A stretch of 64,000 bases of DNA from Roseomonas alba (GCF_019430885.1 NZ_JAHYBZ010000001.1:895855-959854), one strand, 5' to 3'. Counted from the stretch's first letter, positions 51,906 through 61,447 are shown. Translations and numbers: made by a program. The notes: a model not told the origin generated them from the letters alone.

Positions 51906-53155
51906 CCAATGTTCCCCTGTCCGGGCAGCGCCTCTGGGACAGCCTGATGGAGATGGCGAAGATCGGCGGCACGGCGAGGGGCGGGAGCAACCGCCAGACG
52001 CTGACCGATCTCGATTCCGAGGGCCGGCATCTGCTGCAGCGCTGGGCCGAGGCCGCGGGCTGCACCATGACCGTCGATCGCCTGGGCAACATGCTGCTGA
52101 CGCGGCCCGGGCGCGATCCGTCGCGCAAGCCGGTCGCCTTCGGCAGCCATCTCGACACCCAGCCGACGGGCGGGAAATTCGATGGCGTGCTGGGCGTGCT
52201 GGCGGGGCTCGAGGTGATGCGCGCGGTGCATGAGGCGGGCATCGAGACCGAGGCGCCGCTCATGCTCATCAACTGGACGAATGAGGAAGGCGCGCGCTTC
52301 TCCCCGCCCATGATGGGCTCCGGCGCGGCGATGGGCATCTTCACCGAGGAAGAAATCCTCGCGAAGCAGGATCCCGAGGGCAAGACCTTCGGCGGCGAAC
52401 TGGCGCGCATCGGCTGGCAGGGCGACGCCGATCCGGCCGCGCTGCGCGACCTCGGCGCCTATGTCGAGCTGCATATCGAGCAGGGCAAGCTGCTGGAGGA
52501 TGCCGGCAAGAGCATCGGCGTCGTGACCCAGGCGCTGGCGCAGAACTGGCTGGAAGTGACCATCGAGGGCGAGGAGGCGCATGGCGGGTCCCCCATGGCC
52601 GGCCGCAAGGACGCGATGATGGCCGCCGCCCCGCTGATCGCGGCGATCGAGGAGATCGCGCTCGCTTCCGTGACGCCCGCCGGCGAGCCTGGCCGCGCCA
52701 CGGTGGGCCGCATGACCGTCTATCCGGACAGCCGCAACATCGCGCCGTCGCGCATCTGGTTCTCCATCGACACGCGGCATCACGATCCGGACCTGCTCGC
52801 GCGGATGGCCGAGGAAATCCGCGCCAAGGCCGCCGCCATCGCGGCGCAGCGCGGCGTGCGGATCACAGTGACGGATTTCTGGTACTCGCCGATGGTGCCC
52901 TTCGATCCGGTGCTGGTGGGGCGCGTGCGCGATGCGGCCGAACGGCTCGGCTATCCGCACATGGACATGCCGACGGCGATCGGCCACGACGCTGTCTATG
53001 CCGCGCGGTGCGTGCCCACCACCATGATCTTCTGCCCCTGCCATGGCGGCATCAGCCACAACGAGGCCGAGAGCATCACGCCCGAATGGGCCGAGGCCGG
53101 CATGCGCGTGCTGGCCGATGCCGTGCTGGCGACGGCGGGCATCGCGCGCGGATGA
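51902..53155 (+). CDS. Zn-dependent amidase/carbamoylase-like hydrolase 2
   Basis: A 417-residue paralogue. Metal motifs are GSHLDTQPTGGKFDG, NEEGARF, HIEQGK and GISHNEAES, where Asn replaces the second His of the HH pair in copies 1 and 3. A changed residue near the substrate pocket suggests a different substrate. It is joined to both neighbours by ATGA. Confidence 0.9.
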   Translation: MTNVPLSGQRLWDSLMEMAKIGGTARGGSNRQTLTDLDSEGRHLLQRWAEAAGCTMTVDRLGNMLLTRPGRDPSRKPVAFGSHLDTQPTGGKFDGVLGVLAGLEVMRAVHEAGIETEAPLMLINWTNEEGARFSPPMMGSGAAMGIFTEEEILAKQDPEGKTFGGELARIGWQGDADPAALRDLGAYVELHIEQGKLLEDAGKSIGVVTQALAQNWLEVTIEGEEAHGGSPMAGRKDAMMAAAPLIAAIEEIALASVTPAGEPGRATVGRMTVYPDSRNIAPSRIWFSIDTRHHDPDLLARMAEEIRAKAAAIAAQRGVRITVTDFWYSPMVPFDPVLVGRVRDAAERLGYPHMDMPTAIGHDAVYAARCVPTTMIFCPCHGGISHNEAESITPEWAEAGMRVLADAVLATAGIARG

Positions 53156-54405
53156 GCGCCAACCTGCCACTGTCCGTCGATCGGCTGTGGAATGACCTCA
53201 TGGCCATGGCGCGCATCGGCGCGACGCCGGAGGCCGGCAACAACCGCCCGGCCCTGTCCATGCTGGATGGCGAGGCGCGGCGGATGCTCGCCGAATGGGG
53301 TACGCGGATCGGGCTGACCCTCAGCGTCGACCGGTTGGGCAACATGGCGCTGCGGCGGGAGGGCACCGACCCGGCGCGCCGCCCGGTTCTGGTTGGCAGC
53401 CATCTCGACACCCAGCCGACGGGCGGGAAGTTCGACGGCCCCTATGGCGTGCTCGCCGGCCTCGAGATCCTGCGCGCCCTGCATGAGAGCGGCACGCGAA
53501 CGGCGGCACCGATCGTCCTCGTGAACTGGACGAGCGAGGAGGGCTGCCGTTTCAGCCCCTCCATGATCGGCGCGGCGGGCGCGATGGGCGTGCTGTCGGA
53601 GGCCGAGGTGCTCGACCGGCGCGCCCTCGATGACGGTGAGCGCTATGGCGATGCGCTGACGGCAACGGGTTGGGCGGGCGACGCCGATCCGGCCGGGCTG
53701 CGCGATGCGGAGGCCTATTTCGAGGCGCATATCGAACAGGGGCCGACCCTGGAAGCCGAAGGCCTGGACATTGGCATCGTCACCGGTGGCTTCGCGACGG
53801 AACGCGCCCTGGTCACGGTGACCGGCAAGGACAGCCATGCCGGCACGACGCCGATGGAGATGCGCCAGGACGCCGTCCTCGCCGCGGCGGAGATGATCGG
53901 CGCCGGGGAACGCATCCTCTATGCCCGCGCGCCCGACGCGCGCATGACGGTTTGCCGCTTCCTCGTCGATCCGGGTGCTGATGGCGTCGTGCCCGGCGGC
54001 GCGCGCTTCGCCTTCGAATACCGCCACCCGGAGGACGCCACGCTGCGTGCCCTGCTCGATGAGGCCGATGCGGCCTTCGCAGGCATTGCCGCGCGCCGGC
54101 GCGTCGCCGTGATGCGCGAGCCCTATTGGTCCTTCCCGCGCGTCGTCTTCGACGCGACGCTCGCCGCGCGCCTGGAAGCGGCGGCGCAGCGACGTGGCGC
54201 GCGCTACAAGCGCATGCTGTCCGGCGCGGGCCATGACGCCTATCACGCGGCCGCCCGAATGCCGGCCGTCATGCTGTTCATCCCCTGCCATGGCGGCGTC
54301 AGCCATCACCCGACGGAATCGATCTCGCGCGACTGGGCCGAGATCGGGCTGCGCGTGCTGGCCGATGCCGTGATCGAGACGGCAGGTCTCACTCAAGGAC
54401 CGTGA
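53152..54405 (+). CDS. Zn-dependent amidase/carbamoylase-like hydrolase 3
   Basis: A 417-residue paralogue with GSHLDTQPTGGKFDG, SEEGCRF, HIEQGP and GVSHHPTES. It carries Ser where the others have Asn in NEEG. Sequence divergence between the three copies is large, so the triplication is old. It ends three bases before the M81 gene. Confidence 0.9.
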   Translation: MSANLPLSVDRLWNDLMAMARIGATPEAGNNRPALSMLDGEARRMLAEWGTRIGLTLSVDRLGNMALRREGTDPARRPVLVGSHLDTQPTGGKFDGPYGVLAGLEILRALHESGTRTAAPIVLVNWTSEEGCRFSPSMIGAAGAMGVLSEAEVLDRRALDDGERYGDALTATGWAGDADPAGLRDAEAYFEAHIEQGPTLEAEGLDIGIVTGGFATERALVTVTGKDSHAGTTPMEMRQDAVLAAAEMIGAGERILYARAPDARMTVCRFLVDPGADGVVPGGARFAFEYRHPEDATLRALLDEADAAFAGIAARRRVAVMREPYWSFPRVVFDATLAARLEAAAQRRGARYKRMLSGAGHDAYHAAARMPAVMLFIPCHGGVSHHPTESISRDWAEIGLRVLADAVIETAGLTQGP

Positions 54406-54408
54406 ACC

Positions 54409-55908
54409 ATGCGTATCGCTATCGGCGGCTTTCAGCACGAGAGCCATTCCTTTGCCCCGCTCCCCGCGGGCTGGGCACAGTTCAAGCAGCCCGGCGGGTT
54501 CCCGGCGCTGCAGCATTCGGTGACGCTGCTCGATGCATTGCGCCCGACCTCGCTGCCGGCGGCGGGCGCCATCGCGGTGGCGGAGGAACAGGGCATCGCC
54601 ATCGCGCCGCTCGCCTGGGCCATGGCCAACCCCGCCGGTCCGGTGACGCGTGAGGCCTTCGAGCGCATCTCCGCCCTGATGGTCGCGGCGCTGTCCGATG
54701 CGCTGGAGGAAGGCCCGATCGACGGCGTGTATCTGGAACTGCACGGGGCAGCGGCCTCGGACGATTTCCTCGATGCCGAGGGCGAGTTGCTGCGTCGCGT
54801 CCGCGCCGTGGTGGGCGCCGATGTGCCGATCGCCGCGAGCCTCGATCCGCATGCCAACAAGACCATCGCCATGGTCCAGCATTCGGATGTGCTGGTGCCC
54901 TACCGCACCTATCCGCATGTCGACCAGAAGGCGACGGGGGCGCTCGCGACGCAGCTCCTGCTGCGCATGATCCGTGATGGCCGCCGCCCGGCCAAGGTGT
55001 TCCGCGAGCTCGATTTCTGGACCCCGCTGCCGGGCCAATGCACCATGGTCGGACCGATGGCGGAGGTGATGGCCGAACGCGCGCGGCTTGAGACCATGCC
55101 GGGCGTCTGGGAACTCGGCTTCTGCTTCGGCTTTCCCTATGTCGATTTCCCCGGCTGCGGCATGGCGATCGCCGCCTATGCCGACACGGAAGCAGAAGCC
55201 GATGCCGCCGCCGACGCGCTGGCCCGCTTCATCGTGGCGAAGGAGACCGATTTCGCCCTCGGCGTCGTGCCGGCGGGCGAGGGCGTGGCGCGCGCCATCG
55301 CCTCGCGCGACCCGCAGCGGCCGGTGGTGCTGGCCGACACGCAGGACAATCCTGGCGGCGGCGGGCATGGCGACACGACCGGCCTGCTCGCCGAGCTGAT
55401 CCGCCAGGATGCGCAGGGCGCGGTGCTCGCCCCGATGAACGACGCCGAGGCTGCCGCGGCCTTCCACGCGGCAGGCGAGGGGGCGGAGGTCACCCTCGAT
55501 CTCGGCGGCAAGAGCGACGGTGCGCCGCTGCGCGTGACCGCGCTGGTCGAGAAGCTGTCGGATGGCAAGTTCATCCTCAGCGGGCCGATGGGGAAGGGGA
55601 ACCCGGCGGATCTCGGGCCCTCCGCCCTGATCCGCGTCGCGCCGGGCGTGCGCGTCGTGGTGGTCAGCCGCAAGATGCAGGCGCATGACCAGGAGGTGTT
55701 CCGCTTCCTCGGCGTCGAGCCGGCCGAACAGAAGATCGTCGCGGTGAAGTCCTCGGTGCATTTCCGGGCGCATTTCCAGCCGATCGCCTCGGAGGTCATC
55801 GTGGTGACTGCGCCGGGTCCGGTGGTCGCCGATCCCGCGGTGCTGCCCTTCACCAATCTGCGGCCCGGGCTGCGGCTGCGGCCGGGGGACAACCGACGCA
55901 CCGCGTGA
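54409..55908 (+). CDS. M81 family metallopeptidase (MlrC-like)
   Basis: A 499-residue protein of the microcystinase-C family. It begins RIAIGGFQHESHSFAP, and the metal region includes LDPHANKT, QDNPGGGGHGDTT and SSVHFRAHF. Family members cleave peptides or cyclic amide products and often accompany peptide ABC operons. AAGGA precedes ATG 54409. The stop overlaps the GNAT start (GTGA). Confidence 0.88.
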   Translation: MRIAIGGFQHESHSFAPLPAGWAQFKQPGGFPALQHSVTLLDALRPTSLPAAGAIAVAEEQGIAIAPLAWAMANPAGPVTREAFERISALMVAALSDALEEGPIDGVYLELHGAAASDDFLDAEGELLRRVRAVVGADVPIAASLDPHANKTIAMVQHSDVLVPYRTYPHVDQKATGALATQLLLRMIRDGRRPAKVFRELDFWTPLPGQCTMVGPMAEVMAERARLETMPGVWELGFCFGFPYVDFPGCGMAIAAYADTEAEADAAADALARFIVAKETDFALGVVPAGEGVARAIASRDPQRPVVLADTQDNPGGGGHGDTTGLLAELIRQDAQGAVLAPMNDAEAAAAFHAAGEGAEVTLDLGGKSDGAPLRVTALVEKLSDGKFILSGPMGKGNPADLGPSALIRVAPGVRVVVVSRKMQAHDQEVFRFLGVEPAEQKIVAVKSSVHFRAHFQPIASEVIVVTAPGPVVADPAVLPFTNLRPGLRLRPGDNRRTA

Positions 55909-56336
55909 CACGCATCACCGCGCTGCCCGACGACCTGCCCGCGCTGGCCGTGGCCGCGCGGGCGGAAGGCTTCCGCATGCTCGACGTGCTGGCCCGCGAA
56001 TGGGCGGAGGGCACGATGCGCTTCGCCGCGCCGGGCGAGGCGCTGTTCGCCGCGCGCGATGCCGATGGCATGCTCATAGGCATCGGCGGAATCACGCGCG
56101 ATCCCTTCGCGGACGCACTGCGCATGCGGCGCTTCTATGTGCTGCCGGGAATGCGTGGCACGGGTACCGGTCGCAGCCTTGCGATGGAAGCCATAGCACG
56201 GGCGCGTGCCGCAGGCGTCGGACTCATCCGCCTGCGCGCGCCGGAGGGTGCATGGCGCTTCTGGGAAGCACTTGGCTTCGCGCCCATCACGGGCGACGCG
56301 GCCGCTACGCACCGGATGACGCTGCACGTGGCGTGA
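55905..56336 (+). CDS. GNAT-family N-acetyltransferase
   Basis: A 143-residue acyltransferase. RRFYVLPGMRGTGTGRSLAM holds the acetyl-CoA loop (R/QxxGxG/A). The start is GTG 55905, overlapping the M81 stop. As last gene of the operon it may acetylate amino acid or amide products. Confidence 0.82.
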   Translation: MTRITALPDDLPALAVAARAEGFRMLDVLAREWAEGTMRFAAPGEALFAARDADGMLIGIGGITRDPFADALRMRRFYVLPGMRGTGTGRSLAMEAIARARAAGVGLIRLRAPEGAWRFWEALGFAPITGDAAATHRMTLHVA

Positions 56337-56416
56337 AAGGCGTCAGAGCGGTCGCGCGACGTCTGCGGCATGGTCCGCGCCAGGGGGCGATTCCACGGTC
56401 GCGAAAGGACCATGAC

Positions 56417-56998
56417 ATGGGCTTGTTTGCTCCGGAAATTCCCCTCGATCCTGGCGTCGGCGGCTGCTCGATCGGCGAGGGTGCCCTGCAGATGGGCGAC
56501 ATCATCGTCTCCACCACGGACGCCGGCGTGTCGGGCGTCATCCGCGTCGGGACGGGATCCTCGGTAAGCCATGCAGCGCTGTATGACGGCGCGGGAATGG
56601 TGATCGAAGCGCTCGGCCACGGCGTCGTCGCGCATCCGATCGCGACCGCGCTCTCCGACGATTCGCTTGCCGTCGTCTACCGCGCGCCGAACCTGACCGA
56701 CACGCAGCGCCGCCTGGCCGTGGAATGGGCGCTGCGCCAGGTCGGGACAGCCTATTCGGTCTCGGGCGCGGTGCTGTCGACGGACAAGATCCTGTGCCGC
56801 GTCGCAGGACCCCGGCCGGGCGGCTTCTTCTGCTCGCAACTGGTGTTCGAGGCCTTCGTCCAGGCCGGCGCGCCGCTGTCCAGCCTGCCCTCGCAATGCG
56901 TGACGCCGGCCGATGCGGTGACGATCGCGGCGCACAGCCTGACTTATGTCGGACACCTGAAGGGCAGCCTGACGCGCTGGCCGATCCTGTCGCCGTGA
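56417..56998 (+). CDS. YiiX/permuted NlpC-P60-like protein
   Basis: A 193-residue protein of the permuted papain fold. GDIIVSTTDAG, then SVSHAALYDG (His52), and GGFFCSQLVFEAF (Cys139) supply the probable His and Cys. Family members are lipid- or peptidoglycan-linked hydrolases. It lacks a signal peptide. AAAGGA precedes ATG 56417. A strong hairpin 16 bases after the stop may terminate it. Confidence 0.78.
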   Translation: MGLFAPEIPLDPGVGGCSIGEGALQMGDIIVSTTDAGVSGVIRVGTGSSVSHAALYDGAGMVIEALGHGVVAHPIATALSDDSLAVVYRAPNLTDTQRRLAVEWALRQVGTAYSVSGAVLSTDKILCRVAGPRPGGFFCSQLVFEAFVQAGAPLSSLPSQCVTPADAVTIAAHSLTYVGHLKGSLTRWPILSP

Positions 56999-57013
56999 CT
57001 GGCGGGTGGGAGG

Positions 57014-57246
57014 CCGGAGAGGGGCTTTGCCCCTCTCCGGACCTCACCCCACCAAAGGCCGAAAGGCCTTTGGAAACCTCGAATTGGCGGCGGGCATGGC
57101 TGGTGCAACAAGTGCCGAAACTCGCTCTTGCGCACAAAGCGCGTTGTGGGAAGGACTGCACGCCAGCACTGCCCAGCGCCAAGTGACGGTTTCCAAAGGC
57201 CTTTCGGCCTTTGGCGAGGTGGCTTGGAGGGGCGGCGCCCCTCCAA
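57014..57246. repeat. Intergenic inverted-repeat element, copy 2 (MITE-like)
   Basis: The element has 27-base perfect inverted arms at 57052-57078 and 57188-57214, each itself a hairpin (CCAAAGGCC/GGCCTTTGG). Outer hairpins are CCGGAGAGGGG/CCCCTCTCCGG (57014-57040) and TTGGAGGGGC/GCCCCTCCAA (57224-57246). It contains CGCTCTTGCGCAC (57123-57135), shared in reverse with 40314-40326. It fills the gap between two convergent genes and may also terminate both. Confidence 0.7.
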
Positions 57247-57247
57247 C

Positions 57248-57652
57248 CTACTCCCGCGTCGCGTCCCGCATCTCGGTCACCAGGTCCCGCAGCGGCGCGG
57301 GCAGGGTCGTCGGTGTGTGGGTGCTCGGCCACATGACGTGGTGCGCGCCCCGCGTGATGCCGCAGGTCATGTTGCCGGGCTCGCCGCGCGGTAGGGTGTC
57401 GAAGCGCGCGGCATCGAGCAGCGCCGACCAGCGCGCATAGGGTGCCGTGCGGCCTTCGACCGACATCTGTTCAAGCGGTGCGCCGGCGCGGGGGCGGCGC
57501 AGGCGCAACAGGCGTCCATCCGCCTCGGCAGCCACGCCCCCGCCGCCGCCGGTGAAGCCGCCGCCGCAATAGAGGGTGATGCGCTCGCCCGGTTCGGCGA
57601 GCGCCGCGGCACTGCCGAACAACAGGGCCGCGAAAGCCGCGCGTGGAATCAT
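57248..57652 (-). CDS. Exported unknown protein
   Basis: A 134-residue protein with a signal peptide (FAALLFGSAAALA). The mature part has two Cys (LYCGGGF; NMTCGIT) and a Gly-rich loop. The start overlaps the kinase stop as ATGA. Its link to sugar metabolism is only by operon. Confidence 0.65.
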   Translation of the reverse strand: MIPRAAFAALLFGSAAALAEPGERITLYCGGGFTGGGGGVAAEADGRLLRLRRPRAGAPLEQMSVEGRTAPYARWSALLDAARFDTLPRGEPGNMTCGITRGAHHVMWPSTHTPTTLPAPLRDLVTEMRDATRE

Positions 57653-58572
57653 GCCTGCTCCAGGAAGGCGCGCACCGCGGCGGCGCGCGGGATCGGCGCG
57701 ACCGCGCCATAGCCGGTGGTGGACAGCGCGGCGGCCGCATTGGCGTAGGTCGCCGCGGTGATTGGGTCGTCGCCGGCCAGGGTTCGGGCGAGGAAGGCAC
57801 CGGCGAAGGTGTCGCCTGCGCCGGTCGCGTCCACAGCCGTCACGCGGTGGCCGGCGATGCGCGTGCGGCCCGCCCGCGTCGCGACGAGGCAGCCGGCCGC
57901 ACCACATTTCAGCAGCACGAGCGGGCAGAGCCGCAGGTAGAAATCCGCGACCGCATCGGGATCGGTCAGTCCGGTCAGCGCCGTTGCATCGTCGAGCGAG
58001 GGCAGGGCGACATCCGCCATGCCGATCGCAGCATGCATCACTGCCGCGGCGCGGGCGGCGGGCCACAGCCGCAGGCGCAGATTGGTGTCGTAGGACACCC
58101 GCACCCCGGCTTCGCGCGCCAGGTGAATGGCGTGGAAGACGGCGTCGCAGGCACTGTCGGAGATCGCCTGGCTGATGCCCGAGACGTGCAGCATGCGCGC
58201 CGCGCGGATGGCTTCCTCGGGCACGTCCTGCGGCCGGTACAGCGCGGCGGCGCTGCCCGTGCGGTAGAAGGCGAAGTGATGCCCGCCGGCGTCATGCGTG
58301 ACGAAGTAGATGCCGGTCTGCGCGCCGGGACGGCGGAGGACCGTCGCGCTGTCCACGCCCTCCCTTGCCCACAGCGCGAGGAAGCTGTCCCCCGCCGCAT
58401 CCGCGCCAACGGCGGTGATGTAGCCGGCCGAGGCACCCGACCGTGCCGCGGCGATGGCGGCGTTGGAGGTGTCGCCGCCATGCCCCTCGAGATACAGGAC
58501 GCGCCCGTCCGGCCCCGGCGCCTGCTGGTTGAACTCCAGCATCGGCTCGCCCATGCAGAGCAGGTCGGGCAT
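57649..58572 (-). CDS. kdgK: PfkB-family sugar kinase, probable 2-keto-3-deoxygluconate kinase
   Basis: A 307-residue PfkB kinase. The N-terminal GEPMLEFNQQ and GHGGDTSNAAIAAAR bind sugar, and AVDATGAGDTFAGAF is the catalytic/anion-hole signature with its Asp. It phosphorylates 2-keto-3-deoxygluconate to KDPG, the substrate of the aldolase encoded two bases upstream. The specificity is inferred from that neighbour; another ketose is possible. Confidence 0.78.
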   Translation of the reverse strand: MPDLLCMGEPMLEFNQQAPGPDGRVLYLEGHGGDTSNAAIAAARSGASAGYITAVGADAAGDSFLALWAREGVDSATVLRRPGAQTGIYFVTHDAGGHHFAFYRTGSAAALYRPQDVPEEAIRAARMLHVSGISQAISDSACDAVFHAIHLAREAGVRVSYDTNLRLRLWPAARAAAVMHAAIGMADVALPSLDDATALTGLTDPDAVADFYLRLCPLVLLKCGAAGCLVATRAGRTRIAGHRVTAVDATGAGDTFAGAFLARTLAGDDPITAATYANAAAALSTTGYGAVAPIPRAAAVRAFLEQA

Positions 58573-58574
58573 GG

Positions 58575-59201
58575 TCAGGCCCGCGCGGTGCCGAGGGCGT
58601 CCTCGGCGGCCCGGATCACCGCGGCGCGGTCGCCGGCGGCGATCAGCGCCTCGTCCACCAGCTTGCCGCCGATGCCGACGAAGGCGGCGCCGGCCGCCAG
58701 GTAATCCGGCATGTTGCGCGCGTCGACGCCGCCGGTCGGGCAGAAGACGACATCGGGGAAGACCGATCGCAGCGCCTTCACATGCGCCGGTCCGCCGGCC
58801 GAACTCGCCGGGAAGACCTTCACCACGTCGGCGCCGGCGGCCAGTGCGGCGCGCACCTCGGTCGGCGTCAGCGCGCCGAGCATCAGGCAGGCACCCGCAT
58901 CCTGCACCGTGTCGGCCAGGGTCGCATCCACCCACGGCGCGACGATGAATTGCGCGCCGGCGTCGAGGCAGGCCTCGGCGGTGCGGGCATCGGGCACAGT
59001 GCCGGCACCCACGAGCAACTCGGGATCGGCGGCGAGGGCCCGGATCAGGGCAGGGGCCTCGGGCACCGTCATGGTGATTTCGAAGATGCGCAGCCCGGCT
59101 TCCTGCAGCCAGGCGACGGCCGTCGCGGCTCGGGCGGCGGAGGAGGTGCGCACCACGGGAATGAGGCGCGCCGCGCGCAGGCGGGGAATGAGCGGGTGCA
59201 T
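58575..59201 (-). CDS. eda: KDPG (2-keto-3-deoxy-6-phosphogluconate) aldolase
   Basis: A 208-residue class I aldolase that splits KDPG into pyruvate and glyceraldehyde 3-phosphate (Entner-Doudoroff). Catalytic Glu41 (IFEITMTVP) and Schiff-base Lys128 (DVVKVFPAS) are present, with GAGTV and PTGGV phosphate loops. GGAGGG upstream of ATG 59201 sets the start. It may also act on related 2-keto acids. The operon is eda-kdgK-unknown. Confidence 0.9.
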   Translation of the reverse strand: MHPLIPRLRAARLIPVVRTSSAARAATAVAWLQEAGLRIFEITMTVPEAPALIRALAADPELLVGAGTVPDARTAEACLDAGAQFIVAPWVDATLADTVQDAGACLMLGALTPTEVRAALAAGADVVKVFPASSAGGPAHVKALRSVFPDVVFCPTGGVDARNMPDYLAAGAAFVGIGGKLVDEALIAAGDRAAVIRAAEDALGTARA

Positions 59202-59311
59202 GGCGATGGTCCCTCCGTCGCCATGCTGGGCCGGCCGGTGGCCGGCGGGCAAGGGTGCCGCCCGGAACCCGGGCTGGAAATATGCCCGTCAGCGTATCCG
59301 TGAAGCCTGCT

Positions 59312-59611
59312 TCAGACCGCCATGCGTTTGGCGGTCGTCTCCAGCCGGCGGGCGGCGACGAGCGCGCGCTCGATCTCGACCGCGGTGCTGTCCAGGGCGT
59401 GGCGATAACCGGTCACGCTTTGGCCGAGGCGCGACATGGTGCGCGACAGGTCGCCGATCGCCTCGCGCAGACCCGCGGTAGCCTGGGACTGCTCGCCGAT
59501 CGCCTCGTCCAGCTTGCGCAGGGCGATGCGCAGCCGGTCCTCCGGACGCGACGGGAAGGCGGCGACCATGGTCGTCGGGGCGGAGGTTGTCGGGGCAATT
59601 GGGTCAGCCAT
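59312..59611 (-). CDS. Small coiled-coil unknown protein
   Basis: A 99-residue protein. After a short Pro/Thr-rich tail, residues about 24-95 form continuous coiled coil (RLRIALRKLDEAIGEQSQAT; LSRTMSRLGQSVTGYRHAL). It has no signal or membrane segment. No family is recognised. Confidence 0.6.
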   Translation of the reverse strand: MADPIAPTTSAPTTMVAAFPSRPEDRLRIALRKLDEAIGEQSQATAGLREAIGDLSRTMSRLGQSVTGYRHALDSTAVEIERALVAARRLETTAKRMAV

Positions 59612-59965
59612 GGGGCCTCGCGCATGCGTCTTAAGACTTCCTTAATCGAGGCCTGTGGCGGATGCGAGAAGAATTTGTCTCGGAAAATGACAGGAGTCGC
59701 GAAATTCAGCGAATCGGCGCGCTGACTTTCGTCCCCAGGATCGCTCTGAAAAACACACTGAATCAATATGTTGAGCCGCGATCCTCGAAAGATGTCGGGG
59801 GCATCCCTTCCGTGTCGGGATGTGCCGGCCGCACGCGGCGAGCGAGGCGCGGTGCCCCCCGGCAGTGCCAGGCGTGACGCGATCCTTGCGAAGGGCGCGG
59901 GCCCGTCGCGTTCCCCAAGGCCCGCTTTTCCTTTAGGAAGCGGCCCGGAGGTACTCACGACACCC
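59612..59965. other. Non-coding gap before the CorC/HlyC-like gene
   Basis: No supported gene is seen. The stretch from 59630 to 59770 is AT-richer and should hold divergent promoters. A 71-codon open frame at 59662 has no ribosome site or protein-like pattern. GGAGGT at about 59947 serves the next gene. Confidence 0.5.
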
Positions 59966-61261
59966 ATGGGCACAGCCCTCGAGATCGGCGTCATCATCCT
60001 GCTGGTGCTGCTCAACGGCGCTTTCGCCATGAGCGAACTGGCCATCGTCTCTTCCCGCCGTTCCAGGCTGATGGCGATGCAGCGCCGCGGCAGCCTGGGG
60101 GCGGAAGCCGCCCTGGCGCTGGCGGACGATCCCCAGCGCTTCCTGCCCACGGTGCAGGTGGGCATCACCCTGGTCGGCATCTTCGCCGGCGCCTTCGGCG
60201 GCGCGCGGCTGTCAGGGACGATCGCGGAGTGGCTCGCCGCCATTCCCGGCATCGGCGCCTATGCCGGGGAGATCGCCTTCACGCTGGTGGTCATCGCGAT
60301 CACCTATCTCAGCCTGATCCTGGGCGAGCTGGTCCCGAAGCAGTTCGCGCTGCGCAACCCGGAACGGGTGGCGGTGCTGGTCGCGCGCCCCATGGCGACG
60401 CTGTCGCGCTTCTCGGGGCCGATCGTCTGGGTGCTCGGCCGGTCCTCGGCAGCGGTGCTGCGCCTGTTCGGCCCGGCCCCGCCCGAACAGGCGGTAACGG
60501 AAGAGGAAGTGAAGGCCGTGGTGGCCGAGGGCGCCCAGGCGGGCGCGCTCGAGACCGAGGAGCGGCACATGATCGAGCGCGTGCTGCGCCTGGCCGACAA
60601 GCCGGTGCGGGCGCTGATGACGCCGCGCAACGACCTCGCCTGGCTCGACCGCTCCGATTCGCCGGAGGACATCGCGGCGCGGCTGCGCGCCTCGGACGTC
60701 ACGCGCTTCATCGTGGCCGATGGGCGCGTCGACAACGTCGTCGGCGTGGTGGTGGCGAAGGATCTGCTCGACCAGATGCTGGAAGGCGCGCCGATGGCGC
60801 TCGGCCCCGCGCTGCGCCAGGCGATCGTGCTGCCGGACACGCTGTCCGCCCTCGATGCGCTGGAACGGCTGCGCGGGGATCCGCTGGGGCTCGCCCTGGT
60901 GATGGACGAATACGGGTCCTTCGAGGGCGTGGTCACCGCCTCGGACCTGCTGGAGGCCATTGTCGGCGACCTCGGTCCGCCCGAGCCGGAATCCGAGGGC
61001 GGGGCGATCGAGCGGGCGGATGGATCGCTGCTGCTGGATGGGTCGATGCCGTCGGACGAACTGCGCGCGCAGCTCGACCTCCCGGAACTGCCGGCGGCGG
61101 GCACCTATCACACCGTGGCGGGGCTGATGCTGGCGCTGCTGAAGCGCGTGCCGCGGGAAGGCGACCGCATCGTCTGGGCCGGCTGGCGCTTCGAGATCGT
61201 CGACATGGATGGCCGCCGTGTCGACAAGGTGCTGGCAAGCCGCGAGGAGGTCGCGGCCTGA
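59966..61261 (+). CDS. Hemolysin-family CNNM/CBS transporter-like protein (CorC/HlyC)
   Basis: A 431-residue membrane protein. A DUF21/CNNM domain with about four helices (residues 5-165; LILGELVPKQFALRN) is followed by a CBS pair (about 200-335; VRALMTPRNDLAWLDRSD and LVMDEYGSFEGVVTASDLLE), then the CorC/HlyC domain (about 345-430). It is linked to magnesium or cobalt efflux. ATG 59966 follows GGAGGT at 13 bases. Confidence 0.9.
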   Translation: MGTALEIGVIILLVLLNGAFAMSELAIVSSRRSRLMAMQRRGSLGAEAALALADDPQRFLPTVQVGITLVGIFAGAFGGARLSGTIAEWLAAIPGIGAYAGEIAFTLVVIAITYLSLILGELVPKQFALRNPERVAVLVARPMATLSRFSGPIVWVLGRSSAAVLRLFGPAPPEQAVTEEEVKAVVAEGAQAGALETEERHMIERVLRLADKPVRALMTPRNDLAWLDRSDSPEDIAARLRASDVTRFIVADGRVDNVVGVVVAKDLLDQMLEGAPMALGPALRQAIVLPDTLSALDALERLRGDPLGLALVMDEYGSFEGVVTASDLLEAIVGDLGPPEPESEGGAIERADGSLLLDGSMPSDELRAQLDLPELPAAGTYHTVAGLMLALLKRVPREGDRIVWAGWRFEIVDMDGRRVDKVLASREEVAA

Positions 61262-61447
61262 CGGCCGGGCGCCGGTGCCGCCGGGCGCAGGCGCTCACGG
61301 TTCCGTCAACCTGGAATGGTGATGGCCGTGGTGTTTTTCCCCTTCCGCGGGCAGCAAGTCGATTTCGGAATAGTTGCGGTGGAATTCACTGGACGATCCA
61401 CGGCGGGTGCCTAGCATCCGCCGCGGCGGGCAGAGGGAATACCCAAC

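Noticed and set aside
52996..55911. Minus-strand open frame of 971 codons
   Set aside because: It lies opposite hydrolase 3 and the M81 gene. The composition is typical of an antisense frame.
59662..59877. 71-codon plus-strand frame before the CorC/HlyC-like gene
   Set aside because: No ribosome site, mixed composition and no protein-like pattern. It overlaps the likely promoter.
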